DNA from: an uncultured Ruminococcus sp.
Lineage (GTDB): Bacteria; Bacillota; Clostridia; Oscillospirales; CAG-272
Assembly: GCA_902762505.1 (NCBI GenBank)
Contig: CACWOQ010000007.1
Location: forward strand, 1-64,000
DNA: 64,000 nt
Direction: 5' to 3'
The position numbers and the translations under genes are program-made. The notes under the pieces were generated by a model that did not search any database, was not told where the DNA came from, and worked only from the letters and a program-made list of their open reading frames with translations. This document shows, piece by piece, positions 33,497-42,633 of this stretch (positions are counted from its first letter, which is position 1; the number at the start of each line of letters is the position of its first letter).

Positions 33497-35153
33497 AAAA
33501 ATGGTTCAGATATGCAAAGCCGTACGTCCCGTATTTTATACTCGGACCGCTTTGCATGCTTATAGAGGTAGCCGGTGAGGCTGTTATGCCGCGTCTGCTC
33601 GGTATACTCATAAACCGGGCGAACGAAGGCTTGCTCACCTCCGGTATGAGCCTCGGGATCATGGCGCTTATGATAGTCATAGCTCTGGTCATGATGGCGG
33701 GCGGCGTCGGCGGCGCGTATTTTGCGTCAAAGGCGTCCGTAAACTACGCCGCCGATCTGCGCGCTGACGTGTATTCGAGAATCCAGACGTTTTCCTTTGA
33801 GAACATAGACAAATTCTCGACGGGCTCTCTCGTCACGCGTCTGACGAACGACGTCACGCAGATGCAGAACCTGATAAACATGATGATGCGCATGGCGCTC
33901 CGCGCTCCCGGTATGATGATCGCGTCGCTTATAATGGCGATAATCCTCAAGCCGAAGCTTTCGGTCGTCTTCGCCGTGAGCATCCCGGTAATGCTTTTGT
34001 CGGTGGGCTTTATAATCCTTCGCGGCTTCCCGCTGTTTTCCAAAGTGCAGACAAAGCTCGACGCCCTGAACTCGACGGTGCAAGAAAACGTGACGAACGT
34101 CAGAGTCGTTAAGAGCTTCGTGCGCGAGGATCACGAAACGGAGAAATTCCGCCGCGCGAACAGAGAGCTGAAAAACACGGGCATGTCGGCTGCCAAGGTC
34201 ATGATCTTCATGCAGCCGGTGATGACTCTTATCATGAACGTGACGGTGGTCGTGGTCGTTCTGATCGGCAGCCGCCTCGTCCTCAACCGCGACGGCGGTA
34301 TGCTCCCGGGCGACCTTACGTCGTTCATTTCATACGTAACGCAGATACTCATGTCGCTTGTGATGGTGACGTTCATGCTCACGTTCTCTTCGCGCGCCAT
34401 GGCGTCGGCACGCCGTATCAGGGAGGTGCTTGACGAACCTGTCACGCTGAACGACGACGGCGCCGCGTTCAAGGACCTTCACGTTCAGCGCGGAGACGTT
34501 GAATTCAGAAACGTCACATTCAGATATTATAAACCGGATGCGGCAAATCCACGCTTGTATCCATGATCCCGCGCTTATACGACTGCGACGGCGGGCAGGT
34601 CCTGGTCGACGGGGTCGACGTTAAGGATTATTCGCTCGTCAACCTGCGCGACGGTATAGGCATGGTGCTTCAGAAAAACACGCTTTTCTCCGGAACGATA
34701 GCGGAAAACCTCCGCTGGGGAGACGAGCAGGCGGACGATGAGACCGTCCGGCGCATGGCGGAGTACGCTCAGGCGGATAAATTCGTGTCGTCCTTCAAGG
34801 ACGGATACGAAACGATGCTCGATCAAGGCGGCAACAACGTATCGGGAGGACAGAAGCAGAGGCTCTGCATAGCGCGCGCCCTGCTCAAACAGCCGAAAAT
34901 CCTGATCCTCGACGACAGTACGAGCGCCGTCGACACGGCGACCGAGGCGATGATAAGACGGGCGTTCCGCGAGGAGCTGCCCGGCAGCACGAAGATAATC
35001 ATCGCGCAGCGTATCACGTCCGTTATGGAATCGGATATGATCGTCGTCATGAACGACGGCAGGATAACGGGTATCGGCACGCACGAACAGCTGCTTGAAA
35101 GCAACGTCGAATACCGTGAAATATATGAATCGCAGATCGGAGGTAACAGCTGA
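33493..35153 (+). pseudogene. ABC half-exporter (permease-ATPase), split by a deletion at Walker A
   Basis: The first 350 residues (33493-34566) form the six-helix exporter membrane domain, running to VEFRNVTFRYYKPDA and then frameshifting to a stop. The rest (GKSTLVSMIPRLYDCDGG, Q-loop QKNTLFSGTIAENLRWGD, signature NNVSGGQKQRL, Walker B ILILDDSTSAVD) continues in another frame to 35153. About 25 residues normally lying between these parts, through the start of the P-loop, are missing, so roughly 75-82 nt were lost. In the second frame the junction reads TGCGKST, so the P-loop end survives. As given it could not make a functional transporter. Partner of the intact exporter at 35153. Confidence 0.88.
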
Positions 35154-37102
35154 TGCCGAGAAACATAGATCAATTGAGAGCTCAGTACAACAGCTCCGCT
35201 TCCGATAAGAGGAACCGCGGACCCTCCGGTCCGAGAGGCGGCGGACCGGGCGTCGGAGGCGCCTCGGGCAAACCGAAGGACGCCGGAAAAACGCTTTCAA
35301 GACTCGTATCATACGCAAAGGGCTATACCGGCAGGATAATCGCCGTACTCGTATGTATGGTCTTAAGCACGGTGACGTCGCTTATAGGCGGCTATATGCT
35401 CGCCCCGGTCATAAACAGGCTGACAGCCGCCGTGGCGCCGGAAACGGCTGAAAAGCTCAGCCTTCTCGAACAGAAGGTCGGCGCGTACGTCGGCGTCCTT
35501 TCAAACGGGATCTTCGGTGAAGACAGCGTGCTGAACTATATCTCGTCGGCAATGATAATACTCGGCGCGGTGTATCTCGTCGGCGTTGCGACGACGTACG
35601 TTCAGAGCAGACTGATGCTCTCTGTCTCTCAGGGGATAATCGAGCGCATCAGAAACGATCTGTTTGAAAAACTGCAGCGTCTTCCGGTAAGATACTTCGA
35701 CGGACATCCGACGGGCGAGATCATGTCGAGATTCACGAACGATATAGACAATATCGACGTGATGATAAACAACTCGCTGACGTCTCTGATCTCCGGCGCC
35801 GTGACGCTGATCGGCACGCTCGTCTTCATGCTGACGACGAGCTGGATACTTACGCTCATAGTAATAGCGTTCTTCCCGATATTCGCGTTCGGCGGAGCGA
35901 AAATAGCGGGACTTTCCCGCAAATACTACGTCAGCCAGCAGGCGGCGCTCGGAGCGGTGAACGGATATATGGAAGAAACCGTCACCGGACAGAAGGTCAT
36001 AAAGGTATTCAACCACGAGGATGAATGCGTGGAGGAATTCGGACTTCTGAACGACGATATGCGCGACAAGCAGTTCAAAGCCCAGTTCTGGGGCGGCGTT
36101 GTCGGTCCGATAATGGGCAACACCTCGCAGATAACGCTCGCCGTGACTATCGGCGTCGGCGGCATACTGATGCTCAACGGTCTGCTCGGAGCAGGCGGAC
36201 TCACGGTGTTTTCACAGTATGCGAGGCAGTTCTCGATGCCGATAAACCAGATCTCCCAGCAGATGGCGACGGTATTTGCGGCGCTCGCCGGCGCGGAACG
36301 CGTTTTCGAGGTGATGGACACGGATCCTGAGACGGCAGACCGCGAAGGCGCCGTCGATCTTGCCGATATGAAGGGCTACGTCGTGCTTGACAACGTCACG
36401 TTCGGATACGTTCCCGGCAAAACGGTGCTGAAGCATATAAGCCTTTACGCGAAGCCCGGGCAGAAGATAGCGTTCGTCGGCTCGACGGGCGCCGGAAAGA
36501 CCACCGTCACGAACCTGCTCAACCGCTTCTATGACATAGAGGAGGGAAGCATAACGATCGACGGCGTGGATATCAGGGACATCAAGCGCGAACAGCTCCG
36601 CAAAAATATCGCTATGGTCCTTCAGGATACTCATCTTTTCACCGGCACCGTGATGGAGAATATCAGATACGGACGGCTCGACGCGACGGACGACGAGGTG
36701 ATCGAGGCGGCGAAAACGGCGTCCGCTCACAGCTTCATAATGCGTCTGTCGGACGGCTACAACACCATGCTCGAGGGAGACGGCGCGAACCTCTCGCAGG
36801 GGCAGAGACAGCTTCTGAATATCGCGCGCGCCGCGCTGTCAAAGGCGCCGATACTCGTGCTTGACGAGGCGACGAGCTCGGTCGACACGCGTACCGAGCG
36901 TCACATCGAGCACGGCATGGACAGACTCATGAAGAACAGAACGACGTTCGTCATCGCACACCGTCTGTCGACAGTAAGGAACAGCAACGCCATAATGGTG
37001 CTTGAAGCGGGCGAGATCATCGAGCGAGGAAGCCATGAGGAGCTGCTCGAGATGAAGGGCAGATACTACGAGCTTTACACCGGCAAAAAGGAACTTGACT
37101 GA
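35153..37102 (+). CDS. ABC exporter ATP-binding/permease protein
   Basis: A 649-residue fused half-exporter. An unusual polar Gly/Pro-rich N-terminus (about 1-45; GPSGPRGGGPGVGGASG) precedes six membrane helices (about 60-360). The nucleotide-binding domain has Walker A FVGSTGAGKTTV, Q-loop VLQDTHLFTGTV, signature NLSQGQRQLLNIARA (LSQGQ variant), Walker B ILVLDEATSSVD and the H-loop FVIAHRLSTV. It would pair with the preceding half-exporter as a heterodimer of the MarR-controlled multidrug type; substrate unknown. The ATG overlaps the previous stop by one base. Confidence 0.92.
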   Translation: MPRNIDQLRAQYNSSASDKRNRGPSGPRGGGPGVGGASGKPKDAGKTLSRLVSYAKGYTGRIIAVLVCMVLSTVTSLIGGYMLAPVINRLTAAVAPETAEKLSLLEQKVGAYVGVLSNGIFGEDSVLNYISSAMIILGAVYLVGVATTYVQSRLMLSVSQGIIERIRNDLFEKLQRLPVRYFDGHPTGEIMSRFTNDIDNIDVMINNSLTSLISGAVTLIGTLVFMLTTSWILTLIVIAFFPIFAFGGAKIAGLSRKYYVSQQAALGAVNGYMEETVTGQKVIKVFNHEDECVEEFGLLNDDMRDKQFKAQFWGGVVGPIMGNTSQITLAVTIGVGGILMLNGLLGAGGLTVFSQYARQFSMPINQISQQMATVFAALAGAERVFEVMDTDPETADREGAVDLADMKGYVVLDNVTFGYVPGKTVLKHISLYAKPGQKIAFVGSTGAGKTTVTNLLNRFYDIEEGSITIDGVDIRDIKREQLRKNIAMVLQDTHLFTGTVMENIRYGRLDATDDEVIEAAKTASAHSFIMRLSDGYNTMLEGDGANLSQGQRQLLNIARAALSKAPILVLDEATSSVDTRTERHIEHGMDRLMKNRTTFVIAHRLSTVRNSNAIMVLEAGEIIERGSHEELLEMKGRYYELYTGKKELD

Positions 37103-37103
37103 T

Positions 37104-38846
37104 ATGGACGTATACCGCTATGCAAAAATAAAAGACAGGGTCAGCCTGCGTGACGGGAACAGACTGTACGGCTTGATCGACGCGCGTATCAACGCTCTGA
37201 TCGACGGACTGTTTCTGCGCGTCGACATGACGGCGGTCGTTGACTTTTACAGATACAGGCTGAACAGATTCGCCGCGGGTGAGTTTTTCGGAAAGCTGAT
37301 GCGCGCCGCGTGTCTGATTTACAGATATACGAAGGACGCGCGGCTCAAGACCGTCATAGACGGCGCCGCGAACGATATAATGAGCCTGCAGGACGGCGAC
37401 GGCGATATAAGCACCGCGCCGAAAAACGAACAGCCGAACGGCAGCTCCGGCGCCGATCTCTGGGAGAGAAAATACGTTCTGCTCGGGCTGTGGGAATATT
37501 ATCTTGCCACGGAGGACGAAAGAGTCCTTTCGTGCATGAAGCGCCTTGCGCTTTATACGGCTTCTCAGGTGGGCGAGCCTCCGAAAACTCCCGTCACAAA
37601 GACGGGATGGGCGTTCTGCGGGATCGAATCCTCGTCGATACTCGAGCCCGTCGTTAAGCTTTACGCGCTGACGGGAGAAAAAGAACTGCTCGGACTTGCG
37701 GATCATATCGTCGCCTCCGGCGCCTGCGGACGCGAGAATATGTTTGAGGCGATACTTGACGGCAAAGACCCGAAGGATATAGGCTCTGACGGCGTCCCGG
37801 AGCACAGCATAGCGAAGGCTTACGAGATGATGAGCTGCTTTGAAGGGCTGCTCGAATACTACCGTGTGACAGGGATCGAAAAATACAGACGGTGCGCCGG
37901 GATCTTTATCGAAAAGATAAACGCGCAGGAGATCACATATCTCGGCTCCGGCGGAGCGGATAAGCCCTACAATCTCGGTCCCGGGACGGGCGAGCAGTGG
38001 AATCATACGTATTTCGAGCAGGCGAACCCGGATATTTCGCTCAGCATGGAAACGTGCGTAACGATAACGTATATGAAGCTTATGCTTCAGTATTACAGAC
38101 TTACGGGCGACGCTTCGTGCATAGACCGGATAGAGGTCAGTCTGTATAACGCCCTGCTCGGCGCTATGAAGCCGGACGGCTCATTCTTCGATTATTTTCC
38201 TAAATTCAACGGAGTAAGGAGCACAAAGGTAAATTTCAGCTACGATATAAACGGCATACCGCTTTCGTGCTGTACCGCAAACGGACCGATGGGGATGGCG
38301 ATCATACCGTATCTGTCGTATACGTCCGAAAAAGACAGGCTTGACGTCAACCTTTACGTTCCTTCGGAAAACGAGTATTTCACGATGGAAACGGACTATC
38401 CTTATTCCGGCGGGGTAAAGCTGACGTCGAAGTTTGACGGCACGCTGAAGGTCGCGCTGCGCATCCCCGGCTTCTGCCGCGGATACAGCCTTTCGCTCGC
38501 GTATGAAAAAGACGGCGGATACGCCGTGCTTGACAGGACGGAATGGAAGACCGGCGATACCGTGACGCTCGAAATGAGCATTGAGCCGGTATGCCATCCG
38601 TGCCCCGAAAGCGTCAACCCGGCGGCGCGCGGTATGGTGCTGTATACGTACGGTCCGCTCGTGCTGTCAAGAGACAGATCGGTCGATCCGCACTTTGACG
38701 AGCCGGTCGCCCCGGCGGATCCGGGATACGCCTCATTCTCCGACGGGAAAATAAAGATCGGAGACGCGGTGTTCGTGCCGTACGCCGCGGCGGGCGCCTC
38801 GTGGGATGAAAAAACGGAGTACAGAAGCTGGTTGAAGCTGAAATAA
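37104..38846 (+). CDS. GH127-family beta-L-arabinofuranosidase-like glycoside hydrolase
   Basis: A 580-residue cytoplasmic (no signal peptide) alpha/alpha-barrel protein. The family's catalytic core is recognisable: LSMETCVTITYMKLMLQYY carrying an E-T-C block, then SLYNALLGAMKPDG, and the Cys-Cys motif LSCCTANGPMG, one of which acts as nucleophile in GH127. C-terminal beta domains follow (KVALRIPGFCRGYSL). It would act on arabinose-containing oligosaccharides. The ATG at 37104 is chosen over a TTG nine bases earlier for ribosome-binding-site spacing. It is co-oriented with the exporter genes. Confidence 0.85.
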   Translation: MDVYRYAKIKDRVSLRDGNRLYGLIDARINALIDGLFLRVDMTAVVDFYRYRLNRFAAGEFFGKLMRAACLIYRYTKDARLKTVIDGAANDIMSLQDGDGDISTAPKNEQPNGSSGADLWERKYVLLGLWEYYLATEDERVLSCMKRLALYTASQVGEPPKTPVTKTGWAFCGIESSSILEPVVKLYALTGEKELLGLADHIVASGACGRENMFEAILDGKDPKDIGSDGVPEHSIAKAYEMMSCFEGLLEYYRVTGIEKYRRCAGIFIEKINAQEITYLGSGGADKPYNLGPGTGEQWNHTYFEQANPDISLSMETCVTITYMKLMLQYYRLTGDASCIDRIEVSLYNALLGAMKPDGSFFDYFPKFNGVRSTKVNFSYDINGIPLSCCTANGPMGMAIIPYLSYTSEKDRLDVNLYVPSENEYFTMETDYPYSGGVKLTSKFDGTLKVALRIPGFCRGYSLSLAYEKDGGYAVLDRTEWKTGDTVTLEMSIEPVCHPCPESVNPAARGMVLYTYGPLVLSRDRSVDPHFDEPVAPADPGYASFSDGKIKIGDAVFVPYAAAGASWDEKTEYRSWLKLK

Positions 38847-38904
38847 ACGGCAAACGCTGATGCCGCAGGTCGTGATCTTTGCGTCAGGCTCGGCAGATAT
38901 AATA

Positions 38905-38943
38905 AAAAATCAGTCCCGTAAATCAAAAACGGGACTGATTTTT
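38905..38943. terminator. Bidirectional intrinsic terminator
   Basis: A perfect 15-bp stem (38905-38919 with 38929-38943) of AAAAATCAGTCCCGT and its complement, 9-nt loop, with T-runs on both sides, between convergent genes ending at 38846 and 39020. Confidence 0.85.
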
Positions 38944-39019
38944 ATTGATTCCAAAACGGCTGTTCTCCGATCGTTTTGATGTGTGACGGCGCTTTTTCCG
39001 GCGGCCGGTCGAGGACCGT

Positions 39020-39841
39020 TCAGACGCGATCCCTGCTCCGGCTTGCCGAAAGAAGCGTTTTTGCATTGTTGTATAAAACGTCTTCCGTTTCTTTATCAGT
39101 CAGACGCAGTCTGAAGAACCGCGGCAGCTCCGTATCGGGGAGCTTGACGGGGTAATCGGTACCGAACATCATACGCGACACGCCGAGGCGCGAGATTATC
39201 GCGTCCGCCTCCTCCGGCGTCATCGTCCACAGAGCGGACGAGGTGTCGAACCAGATCCTATCACAGCCGCAAAGATATCTGACGGCTTCTTCGTTTGCCT
39301 TGTAGCCGCCGAAATGCGCGGCGACGGCGGTCAGACGCGGAAAATCCCTCATGACCTTCACAAGCTTTTCGGGCGCGGAGAATCTGTACTGCGGACGGTC
39401 GTCGCCCGTGTGAAAGTATACGGGAAACCTGCCCTCCGCCTCCTCGTAAAGCGGGTAGAGCCGCGGATCGTCTATGTCGACGCCCTGTATATCGGGATGG
39501 AGCTTGATGCCGGACAGCCCGTGTTCAAGGCAAAAATCTATCTCGGCTTTCATATCGTCGCAGGGGTGCAGGCCGCCGAAGGCGTACGCCTCGAACCCGT
39601 CGGCTCTGCCGCGCTCGAGCGCAGCCGCCGCCGATTCGTTCACGCGGCGTATCTGATGCGCGTTCGTTGCGACGGCGAGTATCAGAAATCCGTTCACCTT
39701 GCAGCGCCTGTCCGCCTCCGTCATATCATTATACGTTCCGTCGCCTTCGGGTACGAAATCATAGAATCTGCCGAGCGCGTCTACGGCGCGCCCGGCTATA
39801 TTGTCCGGGTATATATGAGTGTGTACGTCAAATATCTTCAT
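39020..39841 (-). CDS. Amidohydrolase-family metal-dependent hydrolase
   Basis: A 273-residue TIM-barrel hydrolase. The N-terminus IFDVHTHIYPDNI holds the first His pair; GIKLHPDIQGVDIDDPRLY and YFHTGDDRPQY supply further metal ligands; VAAHFGGYK and MFGTDYPVKLPDTE complete the amidohydrolase_2 pattern. Typical relatives are decarboxylases or lactonases of aromatic or sugar acids, and the substrate is unknown. It overlaps the TIM-barrel isomerase gene by 14 bp and is third in the operon led by the acyl-CoA ligase. Confidence 0.85.
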   Translation of the reverse strand: MKIFDVHTHIYPDNIAGRAVDALGRFYDFVPEGDGTYNDMTEADRRCKVNGFLILAVATNAHQIRRVNESAAAALERGRADGFEAYAFGGLHPCDDMKAEIDFCLEHGLSGIKLHPDIQGVDIDDPRLYPLYEEAEGRFPVYFHTGDDRPQYRFSAPEKLVKVMRDFPRLTAVAAHFGGYKANEEAVRYLCGCDRIWFDTSSALWTMTPEEADAIISRLGVSRMMFGTDYPVKLPDTELPRFFRLRLTDKETEDVLYNNAKTLLSASRSRDRV

Positions 39842-40640
39842 CGAGCGACCTCATGTAATCGGCGTAGCTGTGAAACGCGATCCCGGAGCCCTCGAGCTCG
39901 GGGACCCAGCGCTTGACCCATTCATATGAATAGAAGCCGTCGTAGCCGACCGCGTCAAGCTCGCGCTTGACCTCCTCTACCGGCACGTCGCCGTAGCCCA
40001 TAAGCGCGTATTTCACGGCGCCGTTTTCTATGTAAGAATCCTTGACGTGGACGTGCTTTACGTATCGTCCGATGTTTTTCGCCGTCTCCGAGGGGGACTC
40101 GCGGAAGAATCTGTACGGATGGTGTATATCCCAGATAACGCCCATGTTCGGACGGTCCGCCGCCTCAAGCAGCTTTTTCATATCCGCTGATCTCGCGAGT
40201 ATCCCGTTCGTCTCTATCAGAAGCGTGACGCCGAACGGAGCCGTCATGTCGCAGAATCTGCCGTATTGCTCCGCAAGCTCCGCGACGGTGCTTTCATACT
40301 GCGGCTCGGGCGTTTTCTCGCCCATTATGCGGACGTATTTTACGCCGAGCTTCTGCGCCAGCTCCGCGTACGCCAGTATCTCGAATTCCGCAAGCGGGAG
40401 CTGCGAAGGGTCTGACAGATACGCCGCCGTGGTGAAAAGCGGGACAGCGAGTCCTGCCTCGCGCAGCGTCTCTTTTGTTTTTTCAATGTTTTCCGCGCTG
40501 AAAATGCTCATTTTCGGCGCGAACATCTCGCGGCCTATACCGCGGATCTCGACGCCGTCGTAGCCGAGGTCGCGCGCGGTCGCGTATATATCTCTCCATT
40601 GCCACTCCGGGCAGCCGAGCGTTGAAAAAGACAGTTTCAT
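39828..40640 (-). CDS. Xylose-isomerase-like sugar phosphate isomerase/epimerase
   Basis: A 270-residue AP-endonuclease-2-type TIM barrel. Features are STLGCPEWQWRDIY at the start, GYDGVEIRG, the metal-site strands LLIETNGILARS, WDIHHPYRF and KHVHVKDSY, and FYSYEWVKRW near the end. Such proteins isomerise or dehydrate sugars and inositols, and the exact substrate is open. It lies nine bases after the ligase gene and overlaps the amidohydrolase gene. Confidence 0.83.
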   Translation of the reverse strand: MKLSFSTLGCPEWQWRDIYATARDLGYDGVEIRGIGREMFAPKMSIFSAENIEKTKETLREAGLAVPLFTTAAYLSDPSQLPLAEFEILAYAELAQKLGVKYVRIMGEKTPEPQYESTVAELAEQYGRFCDMTAPFGVTLLIETNGILARSADMKKLLEAADRPNMGVIWDIHHPYRFFRESPSETAKNIGRYVKHVHVKDSYIENGAVKYALMGYGDVPVEEVKRELDAVGYDGFYSYEWVKRWVPELEGSGIAFHSYADYMRSLDEDI

Positions 40641-40649
40641 AATATCCTC

Positions 40650-42314
40650 CTATGCGGTCACGATAGACGCGGCGTCCTGCAGACCGAGCTTTTCGGTCGC
40701 CTCGTCGCGGAGCTTGAATTTCTGTATCTTGCCGGCGGCGTTCATCGGGAACGAATCCGTGATTATTACGTATTTCGGAACCTTGTGGCGCGCCATGTTT
40801 GCGCGGACGAGGTCCTTGACGTCCTGCTCCGAAAGCTCCGAGCCTTCGTTTCTGATGACGAAGGCGCATATCTCCTCGCCGTACTGTGCGTCCGGCACGC
40901 CGACGACCTGAACGTCGCGCACGCCGTCACAGGTGTAGAGGAAATCCTCTATTTCCTTCGGATATATGTTTTCGCCGCCGCGGATTATCATATCCTTTAT
41001 ACGCCCGGTTATCTTGAAATACCCGTCCGGCATACGGCACGCGAGGTCGCCCGTGTGGAGCCAGCCGTCCTTGTCTATCGCCTGAGCCGTAGCCTCCGGC
41101 ATCTTGTAATAGCCCTTCATAATGTTGTAGCCGCGGGCGCAGAATTCGCCGTTCTGACCGTCGGGCAGCTCCTCGCCCGTCTCCGGGTCGACGATCTTCG
41201 TTTCAACTCCGGGCAGAGCGCGGCCGACGGAATTCACCCTGTGTTCAAGCGTTTCGTCCGTCGTCGTCATCGTACAGCCGGGCGACGCCTCCGTCTGACC
41301 GTAGGTGATCGTGATCTGCCGCATCCCCATCTCGTCGATGACGCGCTTCATCATCTCGACCGGGCAGGGCGAGCCCGCCATAATACCGGTGCGGAGATTG
41401 AATTTGAATTCGTGAAATCTCGGATGCTGGAGCATCGCTATATACATCGTGGGCACGCCGTGAACCGCGGTGCATTTCTCGGCGTCCAGCGCTTCGAGCA
41501 CGTCGATCGGGCGGTAGTAGTTTATCGGCACCATGCTGCTGCCGTGGGTAATGCAAGCCATTATCGCAAGCACCAGTCCGAAGCAGTGGAAGAAGGGAAC
41601 GGGTATGCAGAGCCTGTCCGCCTCGGTGAATTTCATACAGTCGCCGATTGATTTCCCGTTGTTGAGGATATTGCGGTGCGTGAGCATAACGCCCTTCGGG
41701 AATCCCGTTGTCCCGGACGTGTACTGTATGTTTACAACGTCGCCCGGGTCGCATTTGGATTTCGCTTCAAGCAGCTCCGCGTCGGTTACGTTATCGGCAA
41801 GCGCCATGAATTCGTCCCAGCCGATCATACCGGGCTCGTTCACGTCGCCGTCTATCGTTATTATCCTTTTAAGGCAGGGAAGCCTGCGCGATCTTATGAC
41901 CCGGTCGCCCGACGAAAGCTCGGGGACGAGCCGCTTCATTATACCGACGTAGTCCGTATCCTTGAAGCCGCGGCACATGACGAGGCAGGCGCTGTCGGAT
42001 TGCCTGAGAAGATATTCGGCCTCGTAGATCTTGTAGTTTGTGTTTACCGTGACGAACACCGCGCCGATCTTTGACGCGGCGAACAGCGTAATTATCCATT
42101 GCGGATAATTCGTCGCCCACATAGCTATGTGGTCGCCTTTTTTGAAGCCGAGCGCGAGCAGGGCTTTCGCAGCGCGGTCGCATTCGGCGTCAAGCTGACC
42201 GTACGTGCGCTCGTAATCGAAGCCGCTGTGATATTTCACGGCGGGTTGATCCGGCACGGTCCTTGCCAGATATTCGATCTGACCGCTTATCGTCCTTTCA
42301 ATCAGTTCCGACAT
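40650..42314 (-). CDS. AMP-forming acyl-CoA synthetase/ligase
   Basis: A 554-residue ANL-superfamily adenylating enzyme. The P-loop is YTSGTTGFPKGVMLTH, the substrate/adenylate motif ITYGQTEASPG, the hinge DGWLHTGDLA followed by TGRIKDMIIRGGENIYP, and the catalytic lysine sits in NAAGKIQKFKLRDEA. It resembles medium-chain or branched acyl-CoA ligases (FadD-like). The start MSELIERT at 42314 has GGAGG upstream. The gene is directly behind a T-box leader with an intrinsic terminator, so its expression should depend on an uncharged tRNA. Confidence 0.88.
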   Translation of the reverse strand: MSELIERTISGQIEYLARTVPDQPAVKYHSGFDYERTYGQLDAECDRAAKALLALGFKKGDHIAMWATNYPQWIITLFAASKIGAVFVTVNTNYKIYEAEYLLRQSDSACLVMCRGFKDTDYVGIMKRLVPELSSGDRVIRSRRLPCLKRIITIDGDVNEPGMIGWDEFMALADNVTDAELLEAKSKCDPGDVVNIQYTSGTTGFPKGVMLTHRNILNNGKSIGDCMKFTEADRLCIPVPFFHCFGLVLAIMACITHGSSMVPINYYRPIDVLEALDAEKCTAVHGVPTMYIAMLQHPRFHEFKFNLRTGIMAGSPCPVEMMKRVIDEMGMRQITITYGQTEASPGCTMTTTDETLEHRVNSVGRALPGVETKIVDPETGEELPDGQNGEFCARGYNIMKGYYKMPEATAQAIDKDGWLHTGDLACRMPDGYFKITGRIKDMIIRGGENIYPKEIEDFLYTCDGVRDVQVVGVPDAQYGEEICAFVIRNEGSELSEQDVKDLVRANMARHKVPKYVIITDSFPMNAAGKIQKFKLRDEATEKLGLQDAASIVTA

Positions 42315-42333
42315 TTTGCCTCCAAAAAACATA

Positions 42334-42360
42334 CCCCGGATATCGTTAAGATATCCGGGG
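42334..42360 (-). terminator. T-box-controlled intrinsic terminator
   Basis: An 11-bp stem CCCCGGATATC with GATATCCGGGG (arms 42350-42360 and 42334-42344, 5-nt loop) followed on the minus strand by TATGTTTTTT, 13 bp before the ligase ribosome-binding site. Confidence 0.88.
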
Positions 42361-42580
42361 CGAAATATCAGATATTCCGCGGTACCACCCGCATTTATCG
42401 CTTTACCGTCTTATAACGGCGTGCCTCTGTAACGGGAGGACCCGGCTGCGCTTAATCGCTTTCGTTTTTGGCGCGGCTGCTCGGGAGCGAGCTTCGACTG
42501 ACGGGTGATACGCGTTCTCAGCAACACGCGCTCTCTGTCTAACACTCCGTGCGTCTACTTTTCTCCTTCAACGCTTTTAT
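42334..42580 (-). ncRNA. T-box riboswitch leader, probable Leu (CUC) specifier
   Basis: Read on the minus strand, the leader has GAAGGAGA and GTAGACGCA near its 5' end (stem I), AGAGAG and GCTGAGAACGCG in the stem I loops, and the diagnostic T-box GGGTGGTACCGCGG at 42377-42390 facing the tRNA acceptor end. The terminator hairpin at 42334-42360 follows. Aligning CGAAR-NNN-x6-GAGC with the specifier context of known glycine leaders gives CUC (42489-42491), that is leucine. A one-base shift would read GCU (Ala), so the amino acid is tentative. It should antiterminate the acyl-CoA ligase operon. Confidence 0.88.
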
Positions 42581-42586
42581 GATGTG

Positions 42587-42615
42587 ATTTTATCACGGCT
42601 TGCCCGTGTTGTCAA
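42587..42615 (-). promoter_or_regulatory. Promoter of the T-box leader
   Basis: TTGACA (42610-42615, minus strand), 17-bp spacer, TAAAAT (42587-42592). It places the transcript start near 42580, just ahead of stem I. Confidence 0.75.
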
Positions 42616-42633
42616 CAGATATTTTGTGAACAA

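Noticed and set aside
37017-38006. Long leftward open frame opposite the GH127 gene
   Set aside because: Same reason: the GH127 motifs on the plus strand are unmistakable.
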